Part shown: one piece after another, positions 1 through 7,420 of the stretch
Layout: each line of letters begins with the position of its first letter
Position numbering within the stretch: position 1 is the stretch's first letter
Assembly: GCA_017935345.1 (NCBI GenBank)
Contig: JAGBHU010000042.1
Location: 1 to 64,000, forward strand
DNA length: 64,000 nucleotides
Direction of reading: 5' to 3'
Origin: Coprococcus sp.
GTDB lineage: Bacteria; Bacillota; Clostridia; Lachnospirales; Lachnospiraceae
Translations under genes and position numbers: made by a program
Notes under the pieces: model-generated
What the model saw: the letters and a program-made list of their open reading frames with translations, nothing else
Told to the model about the DNA's origin: nothing
Databases searched by the model: none

Positions 1-57
1 CCTTTCGTTATAAATCGGCTTGAACAACCTAATTATAACGGAAAGGTGATTTTTTTG
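1..57 (+). terminator. Rho-independent terminator of a gene left of the window
   Basis: Bases 1-13 pair with 33-46 with one bulged base (CCTTTCGTTATAA against TTATAACGGAAAGG), followed by a T-rich run at 50-56. The orientation suits a plus-strand gene ending before the window starts. That gene is not visible. Confidence 0.6.
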
Positions 58-73
58 TATAACAGTCGTCGCG

Positions 74-90
74 CACCCGCATAGCGGGTG
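74..90. repeat. GC-rich perfect hairpin CACCCGC-ATA-GCGGGTG
   Basis: A 7-bp perfect stem with a 3-base loop stands in very AT-rich DNA. It is followed by another GC-rich stretch (CGCACGCTTCGCGAGC, about 101-116). The composition differs sharply from the surroundings, so it could be a dispersed intergenic element, but only one copy is in the window. Confidence 0.4.
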
Positions 91-147
91 GTTTATATTT
101 CGCACGCTTCGCGAGCTCAACAGGGTCACGACCCATAATAATCAGAA

Positions 148-183
148 AGAACATCAAAGTATATCCATTCACTTTGATGTTCT
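148..183 (-). terminator. Terminator of the LytTR/GHKL operon
   Basis: AGAACATCAAAGT (148-160) pairs perfectly over 13 bp with ACTTTGATGTTCT (171-183) around a 10-base loop, 16 bases past the kinase stop codon. On the minus strand the stem ends in a T-rich run. T residues on the plus side as well could make it bidirectional. Confidence 0.75.
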
Positions 184-199
184 TTTGTTATTTGTCTAT

Positions 200-1504
200 T
201 TATTGAAAAGGGCAATAGATTACCAGCTTAAATTGTCTGTCTTCATCATCATAATATGTATTCATGGTGCCATAATACTTTTTCACCACTTTTTGTATAC
301 TCTTCATTCCGACTCCATGTTTACCACCATCTGTTTTTATTGATACATAGGTGCCATCCGAACGCCTTTTGGGTGCCTCAATACATGAATTCGACACAGA
401 TATCATTGTCCGCATTGTATCCTCTGTATCAATTACATTAAATTCTATATAGCCATTCCCACTCTTTTCCGCTGCTTCAACTGCATTATCAAGAATATTG
501 GCAAATAAAGATGTCGTATCATTTTCTGACATTCTTTCGAGACTATTTCCTCTGATATCCACATAAAATTTGATATTCTTCTCCTCGCAAAGTTTTGAAT
601 ATCTGTTCAAAATAGCATTCAGAAGCTCATTGTCACAAAGGTGCATTGCTGTCTTCAACTCTTTCGAATGAATCAAACGCTCTATATAATCATTAATACG
701 ACTTTGCTCACCCTGAGAATTCAGCTCATTGATAGCCTGCAGATGATTTTTCATATCATGAATTAAAATCCTTTGATCCTCGTCATGCTGTCTGAGATTT
801 TCATAATAAGAAAGCTGGTCCGCATCTCTTTGCAGTTGTAATTGTAACTCTGTAAATTCCAGATTCCTCTCCTGCATATATTGATACACCCAGAAAATTA
901 CCAAATCCAGAAAAATAAGCAGCAGTACGCTTATGGCAATGATATACTGCTGATCCCTCGTTAAATCAGCAAAGAAGCAAATTCTTGTTTCTCCAAACAA
1001 GATAAAAAGTGTAACGATTCCGGAAAAGAAAACGGCAAATGTTTCCCGTACAGTTGTTTTATAATTGACTCTTCTTTTTCCAACGAAATAAATGATTATC
1101 CTTGTAAATAAATAATATATAGGCTTACTTACCAAACCAAATATTGTTAATGAAAAAGAATCATTAACGATATCAATATGCTCCGGTGTCCACAATGCCA
1201 TTCCCGCACCTGCAAACACTTCTGCAAATCCCATCATAGCAGTCAGTACGATAGCCTGAAATAATTTATTGAACAAATTTCCATGAAACAGAAAGCATAC
1301 CAATAGACTATTTATCAAAAGAAAACCTGAAAGATTTAAAACAAAATTCCCCTTGAGCGATATTACAAATAACAATATATATGATATCCCTATACTGATT
1401 CCTTCATATGCTCTGGCAAATTTCGACTCATACAGGTCCGAAAAATAATGCCATGCAATGAATGCTTCAATAATAAATGCAACAAAATAAATTACTTTCT
1501 CCAT
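200..1504 (-). CDS. AgrC-like GHKL sensor histidine kinase
   Basis: This is a membrane sensor kinase of 434 residues. The first ~205 residues form about six hydrophobic segments, as in the peptide-sensing domain of AgrC-type kinases. A short coiled coil follows (~210-245). The phosphoacceptor motif HDMKNHL carries His249, the N-box is ILDNAVEAA (~337-345) and the glycine-rich box is GGKHGVGM (~393-400), so all catalytic elements of the HPK10/GHKL family are present. It lies 8 bases after its LytTR response regulator and is surely its partner. Unlike the second system at 7-10 kb, no AgrB or AgrD gene is next to it, so its signal is unknown. Confidence 0.9.
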   Translation of the reverse strand: MEKVIYFVAFIIEAFIAWHYFSDLYESKFARAYEGISIGISYILLFVISLKGNFVLNLSGFLLINSLLVCFLFHGNLFNKLFQAIVLTAMMGFAEVFAGAGMALWTPEHIDIVNDSFSLTIFGLVSKPIYYLFTRIIIYFVGKRRVNYKTTVRETFAVFFSGIVTLFILFGETRICFFADLTRDQQYIIAISVLLLIFLDLVIFWVYQYMQERNLEFTELQLQLQRDADQLSYYENLRQHDEDQRILIHDMKNHLQAINELNSQGEQSRINDYIERLIHSKELKTAMHLCDNELLNAILNRYSKLCEEKNIKFYVDIRGNSLERMSENDTTSLFANILDNAVEAAEKSGNGYIEFNVIDTEDTMRTMISVSNSCIEAPKRRSDGTYVSIKTDGGKHGVGMKSIQKVVKKYYGTMNTYYDDEDRQFKLVIYCPFQ

Positions 1505-1512
1505 TGTACTTC

Positions 1513-2220
1513 CTACCTTATACTCTCTAAATATAATAAATACGCATCTTTAAATTCCTTATATTTTCTACGCGATAAATATATTTGGAATTCATTTTGA
1601 TACAGGCAGATACTACCGGTATCGAAGGAATTGATATATTTCATATTAACGATATAACTTCTATGCGTCCTGAAAAAACATCTCTTATTTAATGTCTCCT
1701 CCCAATGCTGTATTTGTTCTATGCTCATAAGCTGTCCTCTTACGGTCTGAACGGTTGTCCCCTTTCCCTTTGCTTCAACAAATATAATATCCCTCTCATA
1801 TATTGTTTCAACCTTGTCTTTTGTCTCTACCATGACCTTTACGGTACTTGTATTATACACATAAATGGCATCCTTCAAATTTCGGAATAGTCTATCCTTA
1901 TCTATCGGTTTGGTAAGATATCTGAACACACGAAATTTCATAGCCTCATCCAGATATTCAGGATATGATGTAATAATAAATATCAGTGCATTCTTATTTT
2001 GGCTCTTTATCTCTCTTCCTGTATGTATGCCACTGATTCCCCGCATCTCCACATCTAAGAACGCAATATCCTTATCACCTGTATCCTTTAAAAGAGCCTC
2101 TCCGCTGGTAAACCCTATGATTTCAGGCTGCTTTAGATTATGTTTCTTAAAATATTCCATGATATAATTTGTAATCTGTCTAATATATATGTCTTCATCA
2201 TCACATATTACAATCCGCAT
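1513..2220 (-). CDS. LytTR-family response regulator
   Basis: This is a cytoplasmic transcription factor of 235 residues. The receiver domain has the acidic pair Asp7-Asp8, the phosphorylation site Asp56 (AFLDVE) and Lys104 (TKP). A LytTR DNA-binding domain fills ~130-235, with the typical FFRTHRSYIVNMKYI segment at 182-196. The ATG at 2220 was chosen because GGAGCAGTAAA precedes it and MRIVICDDE is the canonical receiver start. The frame stays open for another 67 codons upstream, but that part is a hydrophobic, family-foreign extension lying in the terminator of the preceding gene. It is the first gene of a two-gene operon with the kinase. Confidence 0.92.
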   Translation of the reverse strand: MRIVICDDEDIYIRQITNYIMEYFKKHNLKQPEIIGFTSGEALLKDTGDKDIAFLDVEMRGISGIHTGREIKSQNKNALIFIITSYPEYLDEAMKFRVFRYLTKPIDKDRLFRNLKDAIYVYNTSTVKVMVETKDKVETIYERDIIFVEAKGKGTTVQTVRGQLMSIEQIQHWEETLNKRCFFRTHRSYIVNMKYINSFDTGSICLYQNEFQIYLSRRKYKEFKDAYLLYLESIR

Positions 2221-2363
2221 TTTACTGCTCCTTATTTCTTCTTTCGCATTTCCCCTATATATAAATATCAGATTTTCCAAATTTTTACAATTCCTACAAC
2301 GATAAATACGCGTTAAATTTATAAGTATGAGAATAAAAATAATCCTTTTTACCAATAGCAGAC

Positions 2364-2414
2364 AAAAAAATATGACTATTAACAGATATCTTTCACACGT
2401 TAATAGCCATATTT
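2364..2414 (-). terminator. Terminator of spoIIID
   Basis: AAATATGACTATTAAC (2368-2383) pairs with GTTAATAGCCATATTT (2399-2414) with one mismatch. On the minus strand it is followed by seven T residues (2364-2370). It separates spoIIID from the two-component operon. Confidence 0.8.
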
Positions 2415-2423
2415 CCCACATTT

Positions 2424-2675
2424 TTATATTTGATGCTGATATTTCTCTTTTGTTGCCATTCCGCCTCTGATATGACGTTCCGCCTTATTTACATCAAGCA
2501 CAACTCTGGTTCTTGCCGCCAGCATCGGATTTATTTTAATGAGGCGTTCCGTTATATCCTTATGTACCGTACTTTTACTGACTCCAAACTTCTTCGCAGT
2601 CTGTCTGACTGTAGCTCCACTTTCGACAATATATGTACCTATCTCTTCTGCTCGCTCTTCTATATAATCTCTCAC
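2424..2675 (-). CDS. spoIIID: Sporulation transcriptional regulator SpoIIID
   Basis: SpoIIID is the mother-cell DNA-binding regulator that acts with sigma-E during endospore formation. The 83-residue product begins RDYIEERAEEIG and contains the helix-turn-helix region ATVRQTAKKFGVSKSTVHKD and the signature KAERHIRGG near the C-terminus, matching the family almost end to end. The start is taken as GTG at 2675: AGGAG sits 6 bases upstream and the family begins at exactly this residue. An ATG six bases earlier abuts the Shine-Dalgarno and would be poorly spaced. It lies about 70 bases after the flavodiiron gene on the same strand. Its presence implies a spore-forming lineage, though not that this strain sporulates. 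Confidence 0.95.
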   Translation of the reverse strand: MRDYIEERAEEIGTYIVESGATVRQTAKKFGVSKSTVHKDITERLIKINPMLAARTRVVLDVNKAERHIRGGMATKEKYQHQI

Positions 2676-2747
2676 AGGCATCTCCTGAAAGTTGTCTATA
2701 CAGTCTATGCAAAGCAGAAGTCTCATATGCACCAATTAACAACAAGA

Positions 2748-3902
2748 CTACAGAAGCTTCTCAGCCAACATCTCAAGATTTGCTATATCACTGTCTTTAA
2801 AGGCTGACCTGATGGTAACAACCTCATCAATGATTTCCATATCCTTTAACGCTGCCATCTGTTCTTTCATCAGCTTTCCTGACATAGGTGCCCATGAACC
2901 GTTTTCAATAAATCCCACCTTACGTTTCTGATATGCTTTCAGCTTTAAATGATTGATAAAGTCCGCCATAACAGGCATCATACTACCGTCATAAGTAGGG
3001 GCAGCAAGTACAAGTCTGTCATACCGGAAAGCATCCTCTATACACTCAGCCATATCCTCTCTGGACAAATCTGCTATGCTTACCTTCGGAACACCCTTTG
3101 TCTCTAAAATCTCAGCCAGCTTCTCGGCTGCCTTTTCCGTATTTCCGTGAAGAGAACAATATGCGATAAATACACCAGGGTCTTCAACGCCATAGCTGCT
3201 CCATATCTGATATTTCCCTATATAATATTCAAGGTTTTCCTCAAGGATAGGTCCGTGAAGAGCACATATCTTCTGTATGTCAAGATTCGCTGTTTTTTTC
3301 AGAAGTGCCTGCACAGGAGCTCCATATTTACCAACGATATTGAAATAATATCTTCTGGCTTCACATGCCCAGTCTTCATCGGTATCCAGCGTACCAAACT
3401 TGCCAAATGCATCCGCAGAGAAGAGAATTTTCTCACTCTGCTCGTATGTAACCATTACCTCAGGCCAATGAACCATAGGTGCCATAAAGAACTGTAATGT
3501 ATGTGTACCAAGAACAACCGTATCACCTTCCGCAACGGTTATGCTTCTGTCCGCAACAGAGATATCAAAGAAATTTGCAAGCATACCAAAAAGCTTTGCA
3601 TTAGAAACAAGCTTCATATCCGGATATTTTTCTATGACCTCTGCCAGATTTACGGAATGATCCGGTTCAAGATGGGAAATAATCATGTAGTCAGGCTGCT
3701 TTCCATTCAAAACCTCATCAACATTTGAAAACCATTCCTTTGCACATTTTGCATCTACCATATCCATAATAGCGATTTTATCATCCATAATTACATATGA
3801 ATTATACGCCATACCATTTGGAACAACATACTGATTTTCAAATAAATCTATGTCCTTGTCATCTACGCCTACATAAAATACATCATTTGTAATATTCTTC
3901 AT
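2748..3902 (-). CDS. Flavodiiron protein (A-type flavoprotein, FprA-like)
   Basis: The protein reduces O2 and/or NO in the cytoplasm with electrons from rubredoxin or a similar carrier, a common oxygen defence of anaerobes. Its 384 residues comprise an N-terminal metallo-beta-lactamase-like domain and a C-terminal flavodoxin domain from about residue 245 (FMN loop CSLHGNT). The di-iron ligands are all visible: His77, Glu79, Asp81 and His82 in HLEPDH, His145 (MVHWPE), Asp164 (SADAFG) and His216 (LHGP). The start at 3902 has GGAGGG 10 bases upstream; an in-frame ATG at 3920 overlaps that site and was rejected. It has no rubredoxin domain, so it is a class A enzyme. Confidence 0.93.
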   Translation of the reverse strand: MKNITNDVFYVGVDDKDIDLFENQYVVPNGMAYNSYVIMDDKIAIMDMVDAKCAKEWFSNVDEVLNGKQPDYMIISHLEPDHSVNLAEVIEKYPDMKLVSNAKLFGMLANFFDISVADRSITVAEGDTVVLGTHTLQFFMAPMVHWPEVMVTYEQSEKILFSADAFGKFGTLDTDEDWACEARRYYFNIVGKYGAPVQALLKKTANLDIQKICALHGPILEENLEYYIGKYQIWSSYGVEDPGVFIAYCSLHGNTEKAAEKLAEILETKGVPKVSIADLSREDMAECIEDAFRYDRLVLAAPTYDGSMMPVMADFINHLKLKAYQKRKVGFIENGSWAPMSGKLMKEQMAALKDMEIIDEVVTIRSAFKDSDIANLEMLAEKLL

Positions 3903-3939
3903 TTTTCTTTTGCCCTCCATGATTGTATATTAAAATAAT

Positions 3940-3960
3940 CAGTTTGTTTCAATCAAACTG
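3940..3960 (-). terminator. Short hairpin, likely terminator of the HTH gene
   Basis: CAGTTTG pairs perfectly with CAAACTG around a 7-base loop, followed on the minus strand by ATTATTTT. It lies between the HTH gene ending at 4051 and the flavodiiron gene. Confidence 0.5.
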
Positions 3961-4050
3961 CCCTGTGACATTTATTTCCATTTATTGATATGAAACTTTA
4001 ACCTTTATTTTATCAGATTTTTTTCAAATTACCAGTATATATTCAAATCT

Positions 4051-4668
4051 TCATTCCATTACATATGATTCCTGCTCTTCTTTATAAAAAAGTGCTTCCT
4101 TTAGATATTCTATATCAGGTTTTGGATAATCACTCCGTATTTTTCCTTCTTTATTACACATATCGTATAATCTTATGCCAAATGAAGCAATATATTTTCT
4201 ATCCGTCATCAAAAGATTTATATAGAGTACGGCAAACTCTATCAAAGCAGCCGTATCACCACTCCAATTAACAACTATCCAAATCAGTTTTTCCAATCTA
4301 CCGATATCAAGCGCCATCAATTCTTCATCAAAAGCATTAGAATTTGCCATTCTCATACTGTTTTTTCTTTCCTGCCAATGAAACAGGGAAGTCTCTGTAA
4401 CACCAAGCACTTTTGCTATTGCAGGTATCTGTTTTGCTGTAGGGATTCTTTCTTCACTTTCCCATTTATAATACAAACCCTCTGTTATTTTCGAATTACC
4501 GGGAAGTAACTTGTTTATCTCGGAAACCATATATTTCACGGTAAAATCCTCTGATTTTTTGTTTCTTCTTATATCTTTTATGTTATATCCTATTGTATTG
4601 ATACCCTTTATATCAAAATCACCAATGCTTCTTCCGCTATTTGAATCCGCAAATTCCTTTTTAATCAT
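4051..4668 (-). CDS. HTH (XRE-like) regulator with helical C-terminal region
   Basis: The first 40 residues are polar. Residues ~42-97 look like an XRE-type helix-turn-helix, with KITEGLYYKWESEERIPTAK as the recognition region and IPAIAKVLGVTETSLF as the closing helices. The rest (~100-205) is a helical domain I do not recognise. ATG at 4668 follows AAGGGG at 10 bases. It is divergent from an unknown protein at 4806 across a 137-base AT-rich promoter region, so it may control that gene. DNA binding is inferred from sequence pattern only. Confidence 0.65.
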   Translation of the reverse strand: MIKKEFADSNSGRSIGDFDIKGINTIGYNIKDIRRNKKSEDFTVKYMVSEINKLLPGNSKITEGLYYKWESEERIPTAKQIPAIAKVLGVTETSLFHWQERKNSMRMANSNAFDEELMALDIGRLEKLIWIVVNWSGDTAALIEFAVLYINLLMTDRKYIASFGIRLYDMCNKEGKIRSDYPKPDIEYLKEALFYKEEQESYVME

Positions 4669-4805
4669 TTTTTGTCATCCCCTTTTATAATTCTACTAAT
4701 AGTATAATTATTCTATTTGATTTTCCTTTATAAAAGATTTCTGAGGTGTTAGTATTTGGTTACACTTCTTAAAAAATCTTACTTTTAATTTTAACAGGAG
4801 GAATT

Positions 4806-5552
4806 ATGTATCATTTATCTACACAAGAAAAACTTTCTCAGCAATTAGATATAATAAGAAAAACGATTAATATCATTGACCAAAATATTGTATATCAACC
4901 AGCAACGTATGAATTTGTAAAGAATTTTGATAGAGATGCCGCTATCAAAATAATAGAGGACTATAAACATATAGACAAATACTTTACCCATATGAATACA
5001 TATAACAAAAACATTAAAATATGCCTTCAAAAATTTGATAATTTTTCTTTGTATTTTTCTCTGCTTTGGCTAAAGCAATATCTTATGAAAAGAGAAATTG
5101 AGTCATTAAAAATCAATTGCTTCTTCATAAATCATACAGTATGTCAATTTAAAAATCACACAACCTATAATAATGCGCATTTTTATAGAATTAACAATTA
5201 TGCTTGTTATCAACTATACCGCTGTTATGAATTATTTGTCCCGGAGACCATTTTAATCGCAAACGACGATGATTTGTTGACAGTCTCAATGGTTATAGAC
5301 ATTCTTGAAAAATGCATCATTGATTTAGAAACCGCTAACGATACAGGAGGCAACAGGCAGGTACTTCATTTCTTCCAAAGCTTCAGATTACTTCTGCTTA
5401 ATAAGAAGCAACTGCAGCCTACCGATGAAACGCTAAAAAAAGCATGTAATTACTTAAGCAATGCTATGAAATGCCATGAGGATGACAATTTATGCAATTC
5501 CGTAGCACTACTCTGTAAACTTTTAGACTGTACCTACGAAGAGCAACGATAG
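4806..5552 (+). CDS. Unknown protein of 248 residues
   Basis: I do not recognise this family. The start is well supported by AGGAG 5 bases upstream (4796-4801). The product is soluble-looking, helical and rich in Asn, Tyr, Cys and Lys, with no signal peptide or membrane segment. Composition is even more AT-rich than the neighbours, which hints at horizontal origin. It is transcribed divergently from the HTH regulator at 4051, a layout common for regulator/target pairs of mobile or host-interaction loci. Confidence 0.6.
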   Translation: MYHLSTQEKLSQQLDIIRKTINIIDQNIVYQPATYEFVKNFDRDAAIKIIEDYKHIDKYFTHMNTYNKNIKICLQKFDNFSLYFSLLWLKQYLMKREIESLKINCFFINHTVCQFKNHTTYNNAHFYRINNYACYQLYRCYELFVPETILIANDDDLLTVSMVIDILEKCIIDLETANDTGGNRQVLHFFQSFRLLLLNKKQLQPTDETLKKACNYLSNAMKCHEDDNLCNSVALLCKLLDCTYEEQR

Positions 5553-5566
5553 AATATAGGAACGAA

Positions 5567-5624
5567 GAAGGCGTATGCTGCAGGTCTCTGTCCATTTGGA
5601 CATTACCTTAAGTCATACGCCTTC
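5567..5624. repeat. Inverted repeat after the unknown gene
   Basis: GAAGGCGTATG (5567-5577) pairs perfectly with CATACGCCTTC (5614-5624). A smaller hairpin, GTCCA-TT-TGGAC, lies inside at 5590-5601. No clear T-run follows on either strand, so terminator activity for the gene ending at 5552 is possible but weak by rule. Confidence 0.5.
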
Positions 5625-5634
5625 AAAAATAATA

Positions 5635-5673
5635 GGGGGAGCAGAGAATTCCTTGGGGTTTGGGGTTATGGGG
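5635..5673 (+). other. G-quadruplex-like tract
   Basis: Four guanine runs occur on the plus strand: GGGGG (5635-5639), GGGG (5655-5658), GGGG (5662-5665) and GGGG (5670-5673). The last three are separated by only 3 and 4 bases; the first loop is 15 bases. Such a tract is out of character in this AT-rich spacer. The rest of 5553-6134 holds two inverted repeats and no credible gene. Confidence 0.5.
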
Positions 5674-5867
5674 TTACATTGCATAAAGGGATTTCTACCA
5701 ATATCGTGCAAATAAGGAACTCTCTGTATATCAAAAAAAGTAAATATCAATTTCATTGTGTGCATACTAAACATGTCACTTTCTGTCACATATAGTAGCA
5801 AAACGAAATAGAATTGTAAATACATAATATTTTACAAATATGCCATATTGCTTTTGTCAAAAATGTT

Positions 5868-5933
5868 AAAAGCATCCGGCACAATTTTACTGACCCTCAA
5901 AAAGGATCCTCTTCTATCGTGCCGGATGCTTTT
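5868..5933 (-). terminator. Long-stem terminator, probably of the agr operon
   Basis: AAAAGCATCCGGCAC (5868-5882) pairs perfectly over 15 bp with GTGCCGGATGCTTTT (5919-5933). T residues follow on both strands. It lies about 200 bases past the last agr-operon gene (PAP2 phosphatase), for which it is the best terminator candidate. The 36-base loop is unusually large. Confidence 0.55.
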
Positions 5934-6134
5934 ACAAATATATTCTTCCATGCAACAATTGTCAACTTTAAAATTTCACATAATTGAACCGCAATTTTAG
6001 TTAATATTACTTATGATGTGTTTTCTCAAGAAAAATCAGAGAAAAATCAGGGTATTCTTTTTGATATCTTGTGAAATATAACAAACAACTATCCCAATTC
6101 TAATATCTAATTTTTTTCTTTATAAAAGCTAACG

Positions 6135-6677
6135 CTACACAGTCCTTGAAAGTTTTTTATAAATTTTATTTACAATAAAGCTTGCCGTAATCGCAAATCC
6201 AAGACCAAGCAATGCACCGCATAAGACATCACTTGGATAATGTATTCCTACATAAAGTCTGGAAAATCCTATCAGAAATGCCAGTATGAGTGCTGCAATT
6301 CCTTCCTTTCTATAACCTGTAAATAAAATACAACAGGCAGATGCAAACGACGAACTTGCGTGACCTGAAGGAAATGACCAATCTGTAGCTTTCCCTACCA
6401 GCAGCTCAAGTCCGGATATTACCTCATATGGTCTGACCCTCGCTATCCAATTCTTCATAAAAAGATTTATGACAAGTAAACTGAACAATAAAGAAACAGC
6501 CGAAGCAAATCCCGCCTTTCTGTACTTTGGTGTTATGAGCATTATTATTGTAAGTATAATCCAAATGATCCCTGCATTCCCCAGAGATGTTATGAATTTC
6601 ATAATAACATTCAGGAAATCACATCTTAAATGCTCCTGAATCCACAAAAGAATATTACAATCAATTTCATATAACAT
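6135..6677 (-). CDS. PAP2-family membrane phosphatase (undecaprenyl-diphosphatase-like)
   Basis: This is a 180-residue integral membrane phosphatase. The three PAP2 signature motifs are complete: K75-(x6)-RP at 75-83 (KNWIARVRP), PSGH at 103-106, and SR-(x5)-H-(x3)-D at 139-150 (SRLYVGIHYPSD). Family members remove phosphate from lipid pyrophosphates such as undecaprenyl diphosphate or from phosphatidate. GGGAGAG stands 8 bases before the ATG. It is the last gene of the agr operon, 17 bases after agrB, so it should be co-transcribed with the quorum-sensing genes. Whether it plays a part in signalling or in the envelope response is unknown. Confidence 0.88.
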   Translation of the reverse strand: MLYEIDCNILLWIQEHLRCDFLNVIMKFITSLGNAGIIWIILTIIMLITPKYRKAGFASAVSLLFSLLVINLFMKNWIARVRPYEVISGLELLVGKATDWSFPSGHASSSFASACCILFTGYRKEGIAALILAFLIGFSRLYVGIHYPSDVLCGALLGLGFAITASFIVNKIYKKLSRTV

Positions 6678-6694
6678 ATCTGTATCTCTCCCTG

Positions 6695-7222
6695 TTAACG
6701 TATCCGTCTATGCCACAATTCTCCTGTCATGGCACAAAAATTTATAAATATGGCAGCTATGATTACCTGACAGCTCTGCCCTATTATACCAGATAGTATT
6801 CCAAATATAAACTCTACGATATATACATATATACTTTTCTTTCTGAAAATCCGCCTTTCAGCATGATTCAATGGTCTGTTTTTATGCTCCATCGGCGAAT
6901 AAAAATATATCATAATACCTGCCGCTATACATATTATTACGTTTATGATAATATTTTCAAATACACCTATTTTATACAGATACAACGCTGCAACAATCGA
7001 TATACATGACAATATGTAGCACCCCATATTACTATTTGTATGATAACCTCCCGTATAACCCCGAAGAAGCATAAGCGACAGAATATAAAGGATTCCCTCT
7101 GTCATCATATTCATAAACATGCCTATTGCTATTAACGACAGGATATGAACAAGCAGCACAAAGACTGTTTTTACACCGTAAATTAAGATTTCTTCATTCA
7201 TCTCCATGTTGTCGCTTATCAT
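6695..7222 (-). CDS. agrB: AgrB-like peptide-processing membrane endopeptidase
   Basis: AgrB cleaves the AgrD pre-peptide and closes the thiolactone ring. The 175-residue protein has several membrane segments and the family landmark RGYTGGYHTNSNMGC, in which His61 and Cys68 keep the seven-residue spacing of the catalytic His/Cys pair. A conserved cytoplasmic stretch follows (PMEHKNRPLNHAE, 110-122). The ATG at 7222 has only a weak Shine-Dalgarno (AAAGAGAG); a longer frame to 7327 would overlap agrD in another phase and lacks family similarity. It sits 19 bases after agrD. The symbol is by family resemblance. Confidence 0.88.
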   Translation of the reverse strand: MISDNMEMNEEILIYGVKTVFVLLVHILSLIAIGMFMNMMTEGILYILSLMLLRGYTGGYHTNSNMGCYILSCISIVAALYLYKIGVFENIIINVIICIAAGIMIYFYSPMEHKNRPLNHAERRIFRKKSIYVYIVEFIFGILSGIIGQSCQVIIAAIFINFCAMTGELWHRRIR

Positions 7223-7241
7223 ATATATCTCTCTTTTGTTC

Positions 7242-7385
7242 CTAATTCTCATCTGAATATTTCTTATATTTCTCCATATCCTCAGGTGCTTTGGGTTGTC
7301 CAAATATAAAAAAGCATGAAAATGCATATGTTCCTGCGATTGCGAATGCTGCTGCCAATCCCACGATTCTTTTTATGAAATTCAT
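7242..7385 (-). CDS. agrD: AgrD-like cyclic-lactone autoinducer pre-peptide
   Basis: A 47-residue pre-peptide. It begins with an amphipathic, hydrophobic leader (MNFIKRIVGLAAAFAIAG), then SCFFIF, then an acidic, charged tail starting GQPKAPEDMEK. This is the clostridial AgrD plan, in which a Cys starts a five-residue ring just before (H/G)QP..P. By that alignment the mature signal would be a thiolactone of Cys24-Phe-Phe-Ile-Phe28, possibly with N-terminal flanking residues. GGAGGAG lies 4 bases before the ATG. A longer frame beginning at 7454 overlaps the kinase gene end and was rejected. It is placed between the kinase and agrB. Confidence 0.88.
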   Translation of the reverse strand: MNFIKRIVGLAAAFAIAGTYAFSCFFIFGQPKAPEDMEKYKKYSDEN

Positions 7386-7420
7386 GAGGCTCCTCCTTTC
7401 ATGTAACTTTATGCTTCTTA

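Noticed and set aside
2221-2421. Hydrophobic N-terminal domain on the first response regulator
   Set aside because: It overlaps the spoIIID terminator and precedes the true Shine-Dalgarno and receiver start.
5655-5673. Telomere-like TTGGGG repeats
   Set aside because: Only three imperfect units in the middle of a chromosome-like region; a G-quadruplex-like tract is the more modest description.
5613-5825. 70-codon minus-strand frame
   Set aside because: No ribosome binding site; it overlaps the G-rich tract and inverted repeat, and the product has no protein-like pattern.
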